DNA of 44,167 nucleotides from UBA1926 sp002337215. GTDB lineage: Bacteria > Planctomycetota > Phycisphaerae > Phycisphaerales > UBA1924. Numbering within the stretch: the first letter of the stretch is position 1; every line of letters begins with the position of its first letter. The stretch lies in the NCBI GenBank assembly GCA_963973795.1, contig CAXBAF010000030.1:1-44167 (forward strand), read 5' to 3'. Of this stretch, positions 19,913 through 27,362 are shown one piece after another. The notes under the pieces were generated by a model, which was not told where the DNA came from, ran no database searches, and saw nothing but the letters and a program-made list of their open reading frames with translations. The translations under genes were made by a program, and so were the position numbers.

Positions 19913-20725
19913 ATGACCAATCTGCACGCCAAGCCCATCGCGATCACCGGCGCGAGCAGCGGGATCGGCCGCGCGACGGCGCTGGCGTGCGCCCAAAAAG
20001 GCATGTTCGTCGCCCTCATGGCGCGACGCGCTGGCCGCCTCGAAGAACTCGCACGCGAGATCCGCGACTCCGGAGGCACGGCCTCCGTCTTCACGGGCGA
20101 TGTCGCCGACGCCGACGCCTGTGAGCAGTTCATCGCGCACGCCGAGCGAGAGCTGGGGCCCCTGCACGCCGTCTTCGCCAACGCCGGTTTCGGCTATGAA
20201 AAGCCCACCTGGTCCACCCCCGAAGACGAACTGCGGCACATCTTCGAGGTCAACTTCTGGGGCTCGCTCAACACCATCCGACCCGCCCTCCCGGGCATGA
20301 TCGAACGCCGTGCGGGCCACGTCCTGCTCTGCTCGTCGTGCCTCAGCAAACTCAGCCTGCCGCGCTACGGCGCGTACAGCGCCACCAAGGCCTGTCAGGA
20401 CCACTTCGCCCGCGCGATGCGGCTCGAACTCAAAACCATGGGCGTTCACGTCTCGAGCGTCCACCCCGTCGGCACCAGCACCGAGTTCTTCGAGGTCGCC
20501 GCCGAACGCTCCGGGGGCACGCTCGACCTGATGGACCGCACGACCCAGTCGTTCATGCAGCCCCCCGAGAAAGTCGCGAACGCCGTGGTCAAGTGCCTGA
20601 AGAAGCCCAAGGGCGAGGTCTGGACCAGCATCCCCGCCCGACTCGGCTTTGCGGCCGCCGTCGCACTCCCGGGCCTCACCGACGTTGTGCTCGGCAAGAT
20701 GGCGCAGAGCCGAGAGAAGAAGTGA
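19913..20725 (+). CDS. Short-chain dehydrogenase/reductase
   Basis: A 270-residue classical SDR with a Rossmann fold. TGASSGIGRA (about 12-21) is the glycine-rich cofactor motif, and MARRAGRLEELA follows strand two, where basic residues suggest NADP(H). FANAGFG is the NAG motif, and LLCSSCLSKLSLPRYGAYSATKA provides the catalytic Ser, Tyr and Lys. The C-terminal FGVTSTEF-like loop reads VHPVGTSTEFFEVA, and a later segment (ARLGFAAAVALPGLTDVVLG) is hydrophobic, perhaps membrane-associated. The substrate cannot be told. It is last in a run of small plus-strand genes after murJ and is followed nine bases past its stop by a strong hairpin. No clear Shine-Dalgarno before ATG 19913. Confidence 0.92.
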   Translation: MTNLHAKPIAITGASSGIGRATALACAQKGMFVALMARRAGRLEELAREIRDSGGTASVFTGDVADADACEQFIAHAERELGPLHAVFANAGFGYEKPTWSTPEDELRHIFEVNFWGSLNTIRPALPGMIERRAGHVLLCSSCLSKLSLPRYGAYSATKACQDHFARAMRLELKTMGVHVSSVHPVGTSTEFFEVAAERSGGTLDLMDRTTQSFMQPPEKVANAVVKCLKKPKGEVWTSIPARLGFAAAVALPGLTDVVLGKMAQSREKK

Positions 20726-20733
20726 GACGGTGT

Positions 20734-20758
20734 CACTGACCTTCCTCGAAGGTCAGTG
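20734..20758. terminator. Hairpin between convergent SDR and L,D-transpeptidase genes
   Basis: CACTGACCTT (20734-20743) and AAGGTCAGTG (20749-20758) form a perfect ten-bp stem with loop CCTCG, placed between two converging genes nine bases after the SDR stop. A related CAGGTCAGTGG follows at 20770. It is probably a bidirectional terminator, though no T tract follows on either strand. Confidence 0.55.
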
Positions 20759-20812
20759 CGATACCCACTCAGGTCAGTGGCAGGGTCTACACGAACAGGC
20801 CTCGCCTGGAGG

Positions 20813-22144
20813 TCACCGCTTGATCCGCACCAGGCTCCGCCCCTCGCTCATCAGCTCATACACCAGCGCGATGTCGCCCGCCCGCATCCGCACGCACCCC
20901 ATCGAGCGCTCGCGTCCGATCGAGTCCGGCTCGATCGTCCCGTGCAGGCCGTACCCCGCGTACGCCGCGGCGTCGCCCAGCCCGTCGAGCCCGACCCAGA
21001 AATCCCCGATCGGGTTGTCCGGGTCGTCGCGCCCGAACTTCTCGGCCGGGTTCCGCGGGTTCACCCAGCCCGGGTTCTCGAGTTTCCCATCGGCCCGCAC
21101 GATGAACTGGCCGATCGGCGTCGAATCGCCCTCGCCCAGCCCCACGTCGAACGAACGGATGAACACCCAGTCCTCGGGCCGTTCGGGCTCGCCGTGGTAG
21201 AGATCCAGCCTGAACTCGCTCTTGTCGACGACCGCGTGGAACGTGCCGGGCACGATCTTGAGCGTCTGGCCGACTCGGATCTTCTCCGGTGCGCTCAGCC
21301 CGTTGACGCGCTGGATCAGCCGCCAGTGGGTGCCCAGGCTCTCCCGGCGAGCGATCCGCGAGAGCGCGTCGCCCGCCCGCACGGTGTACGCCTTGCTGAG
21401 CGGGTCGCCCGCCCGCCGGACAGGGCCGAACAGCAGATCCTCGTTGAGCGCCGTGAGCCGGGCGCGGAGCACCGAGAACTGGACATCGTCGAGCCCCGGC
21501 ATCCGCATCGCGTCCCACAGGGCTTGCCGCGCCGCGAGCGGGTCGTTCCGCTCGATCAGATCGTCCGCGGCCCGCAAGTGCGCCGAGATCGAGTCACCAT
21601 CTCGGGGCGTCCCCGCCGCCGGCCGCGCCGGCTCGGGGGTTGTTACAGGCCGGTTCTCGAGACGCCGCGACGGCGCGTCGCGGTCATCGTTCGACGCGAG
21701 CGCCTCGTCGAGCATCCCGCGGTCTTCTTCGAGAGGCGGGGGCACCAGCGACGGGATCGTGACGTCCTCGCTGGGCATCTCGGCGGTCGCCGAGCGACGC
21801 CGATCATCGGCCCGCTTCGTGAACCGATCGCCACCGGTCGGGCGATCGCCGCCCGCGGAGCCCTGATCGAACACGACCGCCCCCGGATCACGGCCCGGCT
21901 CGCCGCCTGGGCCTGCGGTGCGGCTGGACACCAGCGGATCGGTGACGCCGCTCGTGCTGTCCACCGGCTGATCCGCCTTCGCCGCGAACGGGTCGAAGAT
22001 GAAATACGCGGCGACGATCAGCACCAACGCAACGCCCGCGATCACGACCGCCGCGAGCGGGCTCTTGCGCCGTGAACGGCGTCGCTTGTACACGAACGAT
22101 CGCCCGGACGAACTCGTGCGTGCGGTCTGGCTCGGAAGGCTCAT
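20813..22144 (-). CDS. LysM and L,D-transpeptidase (YkuD) domain protein
   Basis: A 443-residue envelope protein. A basic N-terminus (YKRRRSRRK) precedes one membrane helix (LAAVVIAGVALVLIVAAYFI); a long disordered linker follows. Next are a small helical region, a LysM domain at about 252-298 (YTVRAGDALSRIARRE...IRVGQTLKIVP) that binds peptidoglycan, and a YkuD catalytic domain with His401 and Cys417 in HGTIEPDSIGRERSMGCVRM, matching the HxxxxxxxxxxxSxGC(I/V)R signature. Such enzymes make 3-3 cross-links or attach proteins to the wall. GGAG is seven bases before ATG 22144. The orientation is N-in, with the enzyme domain periplasmic. It converges with the SDR gene. Confidence 0.95.
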   Translation of the reverse strand: MSLPSQTARTSSSGRSFVYKRRRSRRKSPLAAVVIAGVALVLIVAAYFIFDPFAAKADQPVDSTSGVTDPLVSSRTAGPGGEPGRDPGAVVFDQGSAGGDRPTGGDRFTKRADDRRRSATAEMPSEDVTIPSLVPPPLEEDRGMLDEALASNDDRDAPSRRLENRPVTTPEPARPAAGTPRDGDSISAHLRAADDLIERNDPLAARQALWDAMRMPGLDDVQFSVLRARLTALNEDLLFGPVRRAGDPLSKAYTVRAGDALSRIARRESLGTHWRLIQRVNGLSAPEKIRVGQTLKIVPGTFHAVVDKSEFRLDLYHGEPERPEDWVFIRSFDVGLGEGDSTPIGQFIVRADGKLENPGWVNPRNPAEKFGRDDPDNPIGDFWVGLDGLGDAAAYAGYGLHGTIEPDSIGRERSMGCVRMRAGDIALVYELMSEGRSLVRIKR

Positions 22145-22296
22145 CGCGTCGCTCCATCTTCTGTCTTCATCTCTTCACCATCGGCAAGGCCACGCCGTCG
22201 GCACGAACCGGAACCCGCCCAATTCGGGCAAGCCCCCTTGTGTGCACCGCAGTCTGAGGGGCCGCCGTCCGGCCCGGATAGGTCGGGGCCGGCCGA

Positions 22297-22932
22297 TCAG
22301 CCGCGGCACCGTTCCAACCCGTGCTCGGTCAGAAGCATACGGACCCGCACATCGCTCGGCCCGACGGGAACCGACGCGACCACTCGGCCCGACCAGCAGA
22401 CGCCCACAAACGCCGTCCGCGACGGATCGAGCCCCGCGAGAAACCGGTCGTAGAAGCCCCCGCCCCGCCCCAGCCTGTTGCCCGCGATGTCGAACGCCAT
22501 CCCCGGAACGAGCACGAGATTCAGCGAGCCCGGCTCGATACCTTTCGCACCGTCTCGGGCCGCCCGCACGCCGAACGGGCCCGGCTCCGATTCCGCCGAT
22601 GGGTCGTCCATCTCGACGACGGTCATCACCTCCGACCCCGCCTCGACCCGTGGCACGCCGATGATTGGTCTGGGCGACCGATCCCACAATGGGTCGAGAT
22701 CCACCTCCGTGCGCATCGCGAGATAGGCCATGGCCCGCTTCGCGCCCCGCCACACGACCGACCCGACAAGGTGATCGACGATCGCCGCGGACGCGTCCGC
22801 GCGCACAGCCGCGAACGCCGCGTCGCGCGGCCGAACCGCGTCGCGGAGCGCCGCTTTCCGGCCGATGAGATCATCCGCGCCGCCGCTGCCCCCGTCCCAC
22901 CCGATGCCCGGTTCGTCATCTCTCGTGCGCAC
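22297..22932 (-). CDS. 5-formyltetrahydrofolate cyclo-ligase
   Basis: A 211-residue enzyme converting 5-formyl-THF to 5,10-methenyl-THF with ATP. The family signature is clear: LVLVPGMAFDIAGNRLGRGG followed by GFYDRFLAG, with an upstream basic helix (DLIGRKAALRDAVRPRD) and the PFGVRAA loop. The open frame runs further upstream, but only as an antisense/overlap of rarA. The start is taken as GTG 22932, two bases after the rarA stop, with GGAGG nine bases upstream inside the rarA end. This makes a tight rarA-cyclo-ligase operon. Length agrees with the family (about 190-210). Confidence 0.9.
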   Translation of the reverse strand: MRTRDDEPGIGWDGGSGGADDLIGRKAALRDAVRPRDAAFAAVRADASAAIVDHLVGSVVWRGAKRAMAYLAMRTEVDLDPLWDRSPRPIIGVPRVEAGSEVMTVVEMDDPSAESEPGPFGVRAARDGAKGIEPGSLNLVLVPGMAFDIAGNRLGRGGGFYDRFLAGLDPSRTAFVGVCWSGRVVASVPVGPSDVRVRMLLTEHGLERCRG

Positions 22933-22934
22933 GC

Positions 22935-24299
22935 TTACGCACCTCCGCGGCGCTCGCGTCGGCGCTGCCGGACCTCGTCGAGCCGTTCCTTGAGGATCCG
23001 CTCGGCGCCCTCGGTCGTCGGCTCGTAGTACACCCGCTCGACGCCGAGGTAGTCCTGCCCCGTCAGCGCGTCGTCGTGCGCATGGCTGTACTCGTACGAC
23101 TCGCCCCCGCGCTCGCGGATGTCGTCTTTGACGCGCGCGCCGCGCCCTGACTCGCCCGCAACGGGCGACGAGTTGGGGTCCCGCAGGTACATCGGGACCG
23201 GCAGGATTCTGCCAGAGCGCACATCGTCGAGGGCCGCGTCCATCGCCTTGTAGGCCGCGTTTGACTTGGGCGCACACGCGAGATAGGTCGCGCACTGTCC
23301 CAGCGTGATCCGCGCCTCGGGCATCCCGATCCGCTCGACCAGGTCCCAGCACGACTGCGCGATCACGACCGCCCGCGGGTCCGCGTTGCCGACATCTTCG
23401 GATGCCAGGATCGCGAGCCTGCGGGCGATGAACCGCGGGTCTTCCCCCGCGTCGATCATGCGCGCGATCCAGTACAGCGCCGCGTCGGGGTCGGACCCGC
23501 GCACGGACTTGATCATCGCGCTCGCCGCGTCGTAGTGCCCGTCGTCGCCGTAGACCGCGACCTTCTGCTGGATCGAGTCCTCGGCGAGTTGTGTGTCGAT
23601 CACGACGCGTTCGCCGGCACTGCTTTTGATCGCGACCTCAAGAGCCGTGAGCGCGCGCCGCGCGTCCCCCTCGCTCTTGACCGCCCAGACCCGCAGCGCG
23701 TCGTCGTGCGCCTCGATCGCCATGCTTCCGAACCCGCGCTCCGGGTCGGCGATCGCGCGCTTCAGCACCTCGACGATCTCGTCTTCTGTCAGCGATTCGA
23801 GCCGGAACAGCGTTGAGCGGCTGATGAGCGCACTGTTGACGCTGAACAGCGGGTTCTCCGTCGTCGCGCCGATCAGCGTGATCAGCCCCCGTTCCACATC
23901 GCCCAGAAGCACGTCCTGCTGGCTCTTGGTGAACCGATGGATCTCGTCGAGGAACAGGATCGTGCGCCGGTCCGTGTCCCCCAGCACGCGGTCGGCCTCG
24001 TCGATGATCTCGCGGATCCGCTTCACGCCCACGCTCGCCGCGTTCTCACGCACGAACCGCCGGTTGGTCGCGCCCGCGATGACCTCCGCGAGCGTCGTCT
24101 TGCCGGTGCCGGGCGGGCCGTGCAGGATGAGGCTCATGATCGCGTCGGCGTCGATCATCCGCCGGAGCAGTTTTCCGGGCCCCAGCAGGTGCGACTGTCC
24201 CACGACCTCGTCGATCGTGCGCGGGCGCATGCGGACCGCCAGGGGCCGCACACCCAGTTTCGCGTCCTCACGCTTCGTCGCCCAGAGATCCGAGCCCAT
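22935..24299 (-). CDS. rarA: Replication-associated recombination protein A (RarA/MgsA AAA+ ATPase)
   Basis: A 454-residue AAA+ ATPase that acts at stalled replication forks; related to clamp loaders and eukaryotic WRNIP1. An N-terminal LAVRMRPRTIDEVVGQSHLL leads to Walker A GPPGTGKT (61-68), Walker B ILFLDEIHRF, sensor 1 IGATTENP and the ARISR-type ALISRSTLF. The C-terminal part carries SLIRGSDPDAALYW-like MIKSVRGSDPDAALYWIARM and the PKSNAAYKA signature, typical of the MgsA C-terminal domain. ATG 24299 is preferred over a TTG at 24371, since the extra residues are not conserved in character. The 5-formyl-THF cyclo-ligase gene follows after two bases. Divergent from the acyltransferase gene. 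Confidence 0.96.
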   Translation of the reverse strand: MGSDLWATKREDAKLGVRPLAVRMRPRTIDEVVGQSHLLGPGKLLRRMIDADAIMSLILHGPPGTGKTTLAEVIAGATNRRFVRENAASVGVKRIREIIDEADRVLGDTDRRTILFLDEIHRFTKSQQDVLLGDVERGLITLIGATTENPLFSVNSALISRSTLFRLESLTEDEIVEVLKRAIADPERGFGSMAIEAHDDALRVWAVKSEGDARRALTALEVAIKSSAGERVVIDTQLAEDSIQQKVAVYGDDGHYDAASAMIKSVRGSDPDAALYWIARMIDAGEDPRFIARRLAILASEDVGNADPRAVVIAQSCWDLVERIGMPEARITLGQCATYLACAPKSNAAYKAMDAALDDVRSGRILPVPMYLRDPNSSPVAGESGRGARVKDDIRERGGESYEYSHAHDDALTGQDYLGVERVYYEPTTEGAERILKERLDEVRQRRRERRGGA

Positions 24300-24474
24300 G
24301 CCGCTCACGCGGTCAGTGTATGTCAGGGTCTGCTTCGAGCCCAGCCGCCGGATCGACTCGCCCTGATTCAAAGCGCGGACATGAAACTCACGGATCGCGA
24401 GAGATTCGGCAATCTGCCGCGTTGAACAGACGCAAACACGACATGTTCATTATTACCCGCTAACATCCGAAACC

Positions 24475-25254
24475 GTGCTCTGGATAGCCCTTGCAATCAT
24501 CGTCCTCGCTGTCCTTGCGTTGCTGGGATGGGTCGGGCGCGCGATCTTCGACAACCCGCGGGGTGACTTCGAGACCGGTGTTGCGATGACGGTTGGGCGG
24601 GCGTATGTCGCTGCAGTTCATGCACTTCGGGTCCGAGGCCGAAAGCGGTTGGCCGCGCTCGGCCCCGAGATCGGTCGATCCGAGCCGCTCATTATCGTCT
24701 GCAACCACACCGCGGGGCTCGACCCGGTGCTCATCCAGACGGCGTGCCCGTTTTTCATCCGCTGGCTCATGGCCCAGGACATGCGGGCCTCCGTCCTCGA
24801 GTGGTTCTGGACGTTCTGGGACATCATCTTCGTCGACCGCGAGCGGCGTGACTCGGGGGGCCTGCGGACCGCGCTGCGCCACCTCAAGGGCGGCGGCGTG
24901 ATCGGGATTTTCCCCGAGGGAGCGCTCGAGCGCCCGGCACGGCAACTGATGCCCTTCCAGCCCGGGGCGGGCCTGCTGATCAAGAAGAGCCGGGCCCGCG
25001 TGCTGACGGTCACCATCGAGGACACCCCGCAGTACGACCCCGCGTGGGCAAGCCTGTGGCACCTGAGCCGTTCGCGGATTCACTTCCGCGAGGTGATCGA
25101 CTATGCGGGGTCGGATCTCGACGCGGCGGGCATCGCCGACGACCTCCGGCACCGGTTTGCCAACTACCTCGGCTGGACGACCAACGAGGTCGAGCCGCAG
25201 TCCTACGACTCGGCGTCAGCGCGAGGCTCGTACGGCCAGCGCGTCGTCGCCTGA
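24475..25254 (+). CDS. 1-acyl-glycerol-3-phosphate acyltransferase-like protein (PlsC family)
   Basis: A 259-residue membrane-bound acyltransferase. One N-terminal membrane helix (LWIALAIIVLAVLALLGWVG) precedes the catalytic domain. The HX4D motif is His78-Asp83 (NHTAGLDP), block II is IIFVDRERRD, block III is FPEGALERP (EGA in place of the usual EGT) and block IV is MPFQPGAGLLI. The reaction is acyl transfer to lysophosphatidate or another glycerol/lipid acceptor in phospholipid synthesis; the acceptor is not certain. The GTG at 24475 has no ribosome site; TAACAT eight bases upstream could be the -10 of a near-leaderless transcript. It converges with the TraB-type gene with 27 bp between stops. 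Confidence 0.9.
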   Translation: MLWIALAIIVLAVLALLGWVGRAIFDNPRGDFETGVAMTVGRAYVAAVHALRVRGRKRLAALGPEIGRSEPLIIVCNHTAGLDPVLIQTACPFFIRWLMAQDMRASVLEWFWTFWDIIFVDRERRDSGGLRTALRHLKGGGVIGIFPEGALERPARQLMPFQPGAGLLIKKSRARVLTVTIEDTPQYDPAWASLWHLSRSRIHFREVIDYAGSDLDAAGIADDLRHRFANYLGWTTNEVEPQSYDSASARGSYGQRVVA

Positions 25255-25281
25255 GCCGTCGCACCCGGGTGAGCCCGTGTC

Positions 25282-26646
25282 TCAATCGTTCGACTGCTGC
25301 TGCATCCGCCGCAGGCCCTGCACCTGGCTGTCGATCATCGACCGCATCATGCCCCGCATCCCCGCGATCTGCTGGGCGCTCATGCCGGTGGCCTCGGGGC
25401 TCACCCCGATCGCGTCGAGCCACGCGGTCTCGGTCGGCATGTAGCCCATCTCGGCGAGCGAGCGTTCCATCTCGTGCAGGTGCCCCGCGCCGTAGAAGAT
25501 CGCGATCGATCGCGGCGTGTTATCCGCGTCGGTCCGCGCGCGCTCGATCGCGTCGGCGATGTCTTCGAGCACCACCTCGTTGCGCTGGTCGATGAGCACG
25601 TCCATCATGCGCTGGAGGCCGGCTCCCGCGCCGTTCTCGCTGTCCCCGCCGATCCCGCCCGCGAGGTCCATCATCTCGTCGGCGTTGGCGAGGGTCTCGA
25701 TCAGCATGAGCCGAAGCATCGCCCGGCTCTGGGGGCTCGCGCCGACGAACTTGAGGACGCCCCCGATCAGCTTGCCCATGACGCCCCGCCCGCTCATCAG
25801 GTCGAAGAGCGGGTCGCCGCCGCCGACCGCGGGCATCCCGCCGCCCGGTCTTGCGTCGTCGGGGTCGAGCCCCGCCATCGCGTAGGAGAGCGCCTCGGCG
25901 GTCGTGTCGCTGTTGACCCAGTGCGACTTGTCGTAGTCCATCGAGGTGAGCTGGAAGACCAGCCCCGCGGCGGTCGCCATCTGGGTCTGGATCCCATCGC
26001 CCGATTCGATCTCCTCGTCCACGATGGCGGGGAGGTCCGCCAGCGCGAGGTCGGCGTCCGCGCCTCGGCCGCCGGGCTCGCCGTCCGCGCCGAGACTCTG
26101 GATCACGAAACCGTCGTCGGTCGCTTCAAAGTGCATGGGCCTTCCCCACGCGTCCAGGCCCGAGGCTCTGATGAGCCGGGCCTCGTAGCCGCTCGCGCCG
26201 GCGTAGGTGTCCTCGATCGTGCGCGCGCTGGCGCCCTCCGCGCGCCGCTGCATCGCCGATACCGCGAGCAGGCGGATGCGCGATTTGGTGGCCGCGACCC
26301 TGTCTGCGTCGGACGCGTCGGGTTCGAGGGCCGCCCAGATCGGGCCCACGCCCTCGAACAGCACGAGATCGTGCGCATCGAGACGTTCCTCGAGCTCGGC
26401 GTAGTACGCCGGCTGCCCGACATGCGCGACGCCGACCAGCGTAAGCGTCGGCTCGTTGGGCCCACGCTGGAAGGTCCGCAGCGCGATCTGCAGGCTCACG
26501 CCCCCGGTCTCTTCCTGCTCCTGGACGCGGAGGTAGGGCTCGGGGTCGACCGGCTCGGCCCGCTCGGCGCAGGCCGGGAGCGGGAAAAACACGGCGGCGA
26601 GGGCCGCGAGCGACGCAGCGGCGCGGAAACGGAAGGGCGAGCGCAT
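25282..26646 (-). CDS. TraB/GumN-type lipoprotein with an internal GspG-like domain
   Basis: A 454-residue exported protein. The leader MRSPFRFRAAASLAALA... ends at lipobox LPAC, so a lipoprotein is likely. The TraB/PrgY-type core begins TLTLVGVAHVGQPAYYAELE and LVLFEGVGPIW and resumes near the end with RNEVVLEDIADAI and IAIFYGAGHLHEMERSLAEM. Between these, residues of about 110-205 look like the C-terminal domain of the major type II secretion pseudopilin: a helical stretch (TKSRIRLLAVSAMQRR), then LDAWGRPMHFEATDDGF and SLGADGEPGGRGADAD, with the calcium-site residues kept. No prepilin leader is present. GGAG lies six bases before ATG 26646. TraB-family members are proposed metal-dependent peptidases. 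It is last of a three-gene minus-strand cluster. Confidence 0.85.
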   Translation of the reverse strand: MRSPFRFRAAASLAALAAVFFPLPACAERAEPVDPEPYLRVQEQEETGGVSLQIALRTFQRGPNEPTLTLVGVAHVGQPAYYAELEERLDAHDLVLFEGVGPIWAALEPDASDADRVAATKSRIRLLAVSAMQRRAEGASARTIEDTYAGASGYEARLIRASGLDAWGRPMHFEATDDGFVIQSLGADGEPGGRGADADLALADLPAIVDEEIESGDGIQTQMATAAGLVFQLTSMDYDKSHWVNSDTTAEALSYAMAGLDPDDARPGGGMPAVGGGDPLFDLMSGRGVMGKLIGGVLKFVGASPQSRAMLRLMLIETLANADEMMDLAGGIGGDSENGAGAGLQRMMDVLIDQRNEVVLEDIADAIERARTDADNTPRSIAIFYGAGHLHEMERSLAEMGYMPTETAWLDAIGVSPEATGMSAQQIAGMRGMMRSMIDSQVQGLRRMQQQSND

Positions 26647-26695
26647 GGGGGGCTCCATCGGAGGATATGGCGACATCGAAGGACCGAACGAGAAA

Positions 26696-26726
26696 CCGGA
26701 CGACAGGCCGGACGACAGGCCGGACG
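26696..26726 (-). repeat. 12-bp tandem repeat upstream of the TraB-type gene
   Basis: CCGGACGACAGG occurs at 26696-26707 and 26708-26719, followed by a partial third unit (26720-26726). It lies 50 bp upstream of the chosen start; if an upstream TTG were used it would encode repeated Gly-Leu-Ser-Ser. A similar 12-base tandem repeat precedes murJ, and another opens the gene at the window's right end. Confidence 0.8.
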
Positions 26727-26786
26727 CAATCAAGCGTACCGCCGCTCAGGGTGTTCGGTTCGGAGGGTCCCGGGTTGCAGGGTTGG

Positions 26787-27362
26787 TCAGGCCGCGGTGT
26801 TGATTCGGCTTCCGGCGTTCTTCGTCCCGGTCTTTGTACCGGCTTTTCGCGCCGACTTCGCGGGGCGAGGATCGGGCACGCCCCGGGCGCGGAGGTACTC
26901 GCGGAGGACACGGTCCGTCGAACTGCCCGGCTTCGCTTCGATCCGCGTCGCGGCGAGCGCGAGCGCCCCGTCGCTGAGCAGCACGGCGACCGGGGGCGGG
27001 GCGCCGTCGGTGTCGGCGAGCCTGCGGGCGAGCACGCGGTACTTGGTGGGCACCTTCGCCGCCCGCGCGATCCCGCGGAACGCCCGTTCTTCGATGGGAA
27101 GCTTGCGGATCCGGCTGATGCGCAGGTGGAGGGTCAGCACCGCCGCGAACGCAACGAGCACAACGGGGGCCATCACCCACCAGACGGTCGCGACATCGAG
27201 GGCGGCCTGGGGGACCGATTGTGGCGTCGGTTGCTGGACAGACTCGGTTGTCGGGCCCGCGGCGGGATCGGCCGATCCCTCGCTCGGCGCAACCGCGTCC
27301 TCGTCGCCCGGCTTGACGAGGCGGACGGGATTGCTGGGTGTCGCGAAGAGGTGACGCATCAT
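26787..27362 (-). CDS. Single-pass membrane protein of unknown function
   Basis: A 191-residue protein. Residues 1-57 are polar and Pro/Gln/Thr-rich, followed by one membrane helix (VWWVMAPVVLVAFAAVLTL), a basic cytosolic-type stretch (RISRIRKLPIEERAF) and a helical domain (RAAKVPTKYRVLARRLADTD, then VAVLLSDGALALAATRIEA), ending in a Lys/Arg-rich tail. The distribution of charge suggests N-out, C-in. It starts with an ATG that overlaps the stop of the HEAT-repeat gene by four bases (ATGATGA arrangement), implying translational coupling. No family recognised. It lies between a HEAT-repeat protein and the TraB-type lipoprotein, so a shared envelope role is possible. Confidence 0.75.
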   Translation of the reverse strand: MMRHLFATPSNPVRLVKPGDEDAVAPSEGSADPAAGPTTESVQQPTPQSVPQAALDVATVWWVMAPVVLVAFAAVLTLHLRISRIRKLPIEERAFRGIARAAKVPTKYRVLARRLADTDGAPPPVAVLLSDGALALAATRIEAKPGSSTDRVLREYLRARGVPDPRPAKSARKAGTKTGTKNAGSRINTAA

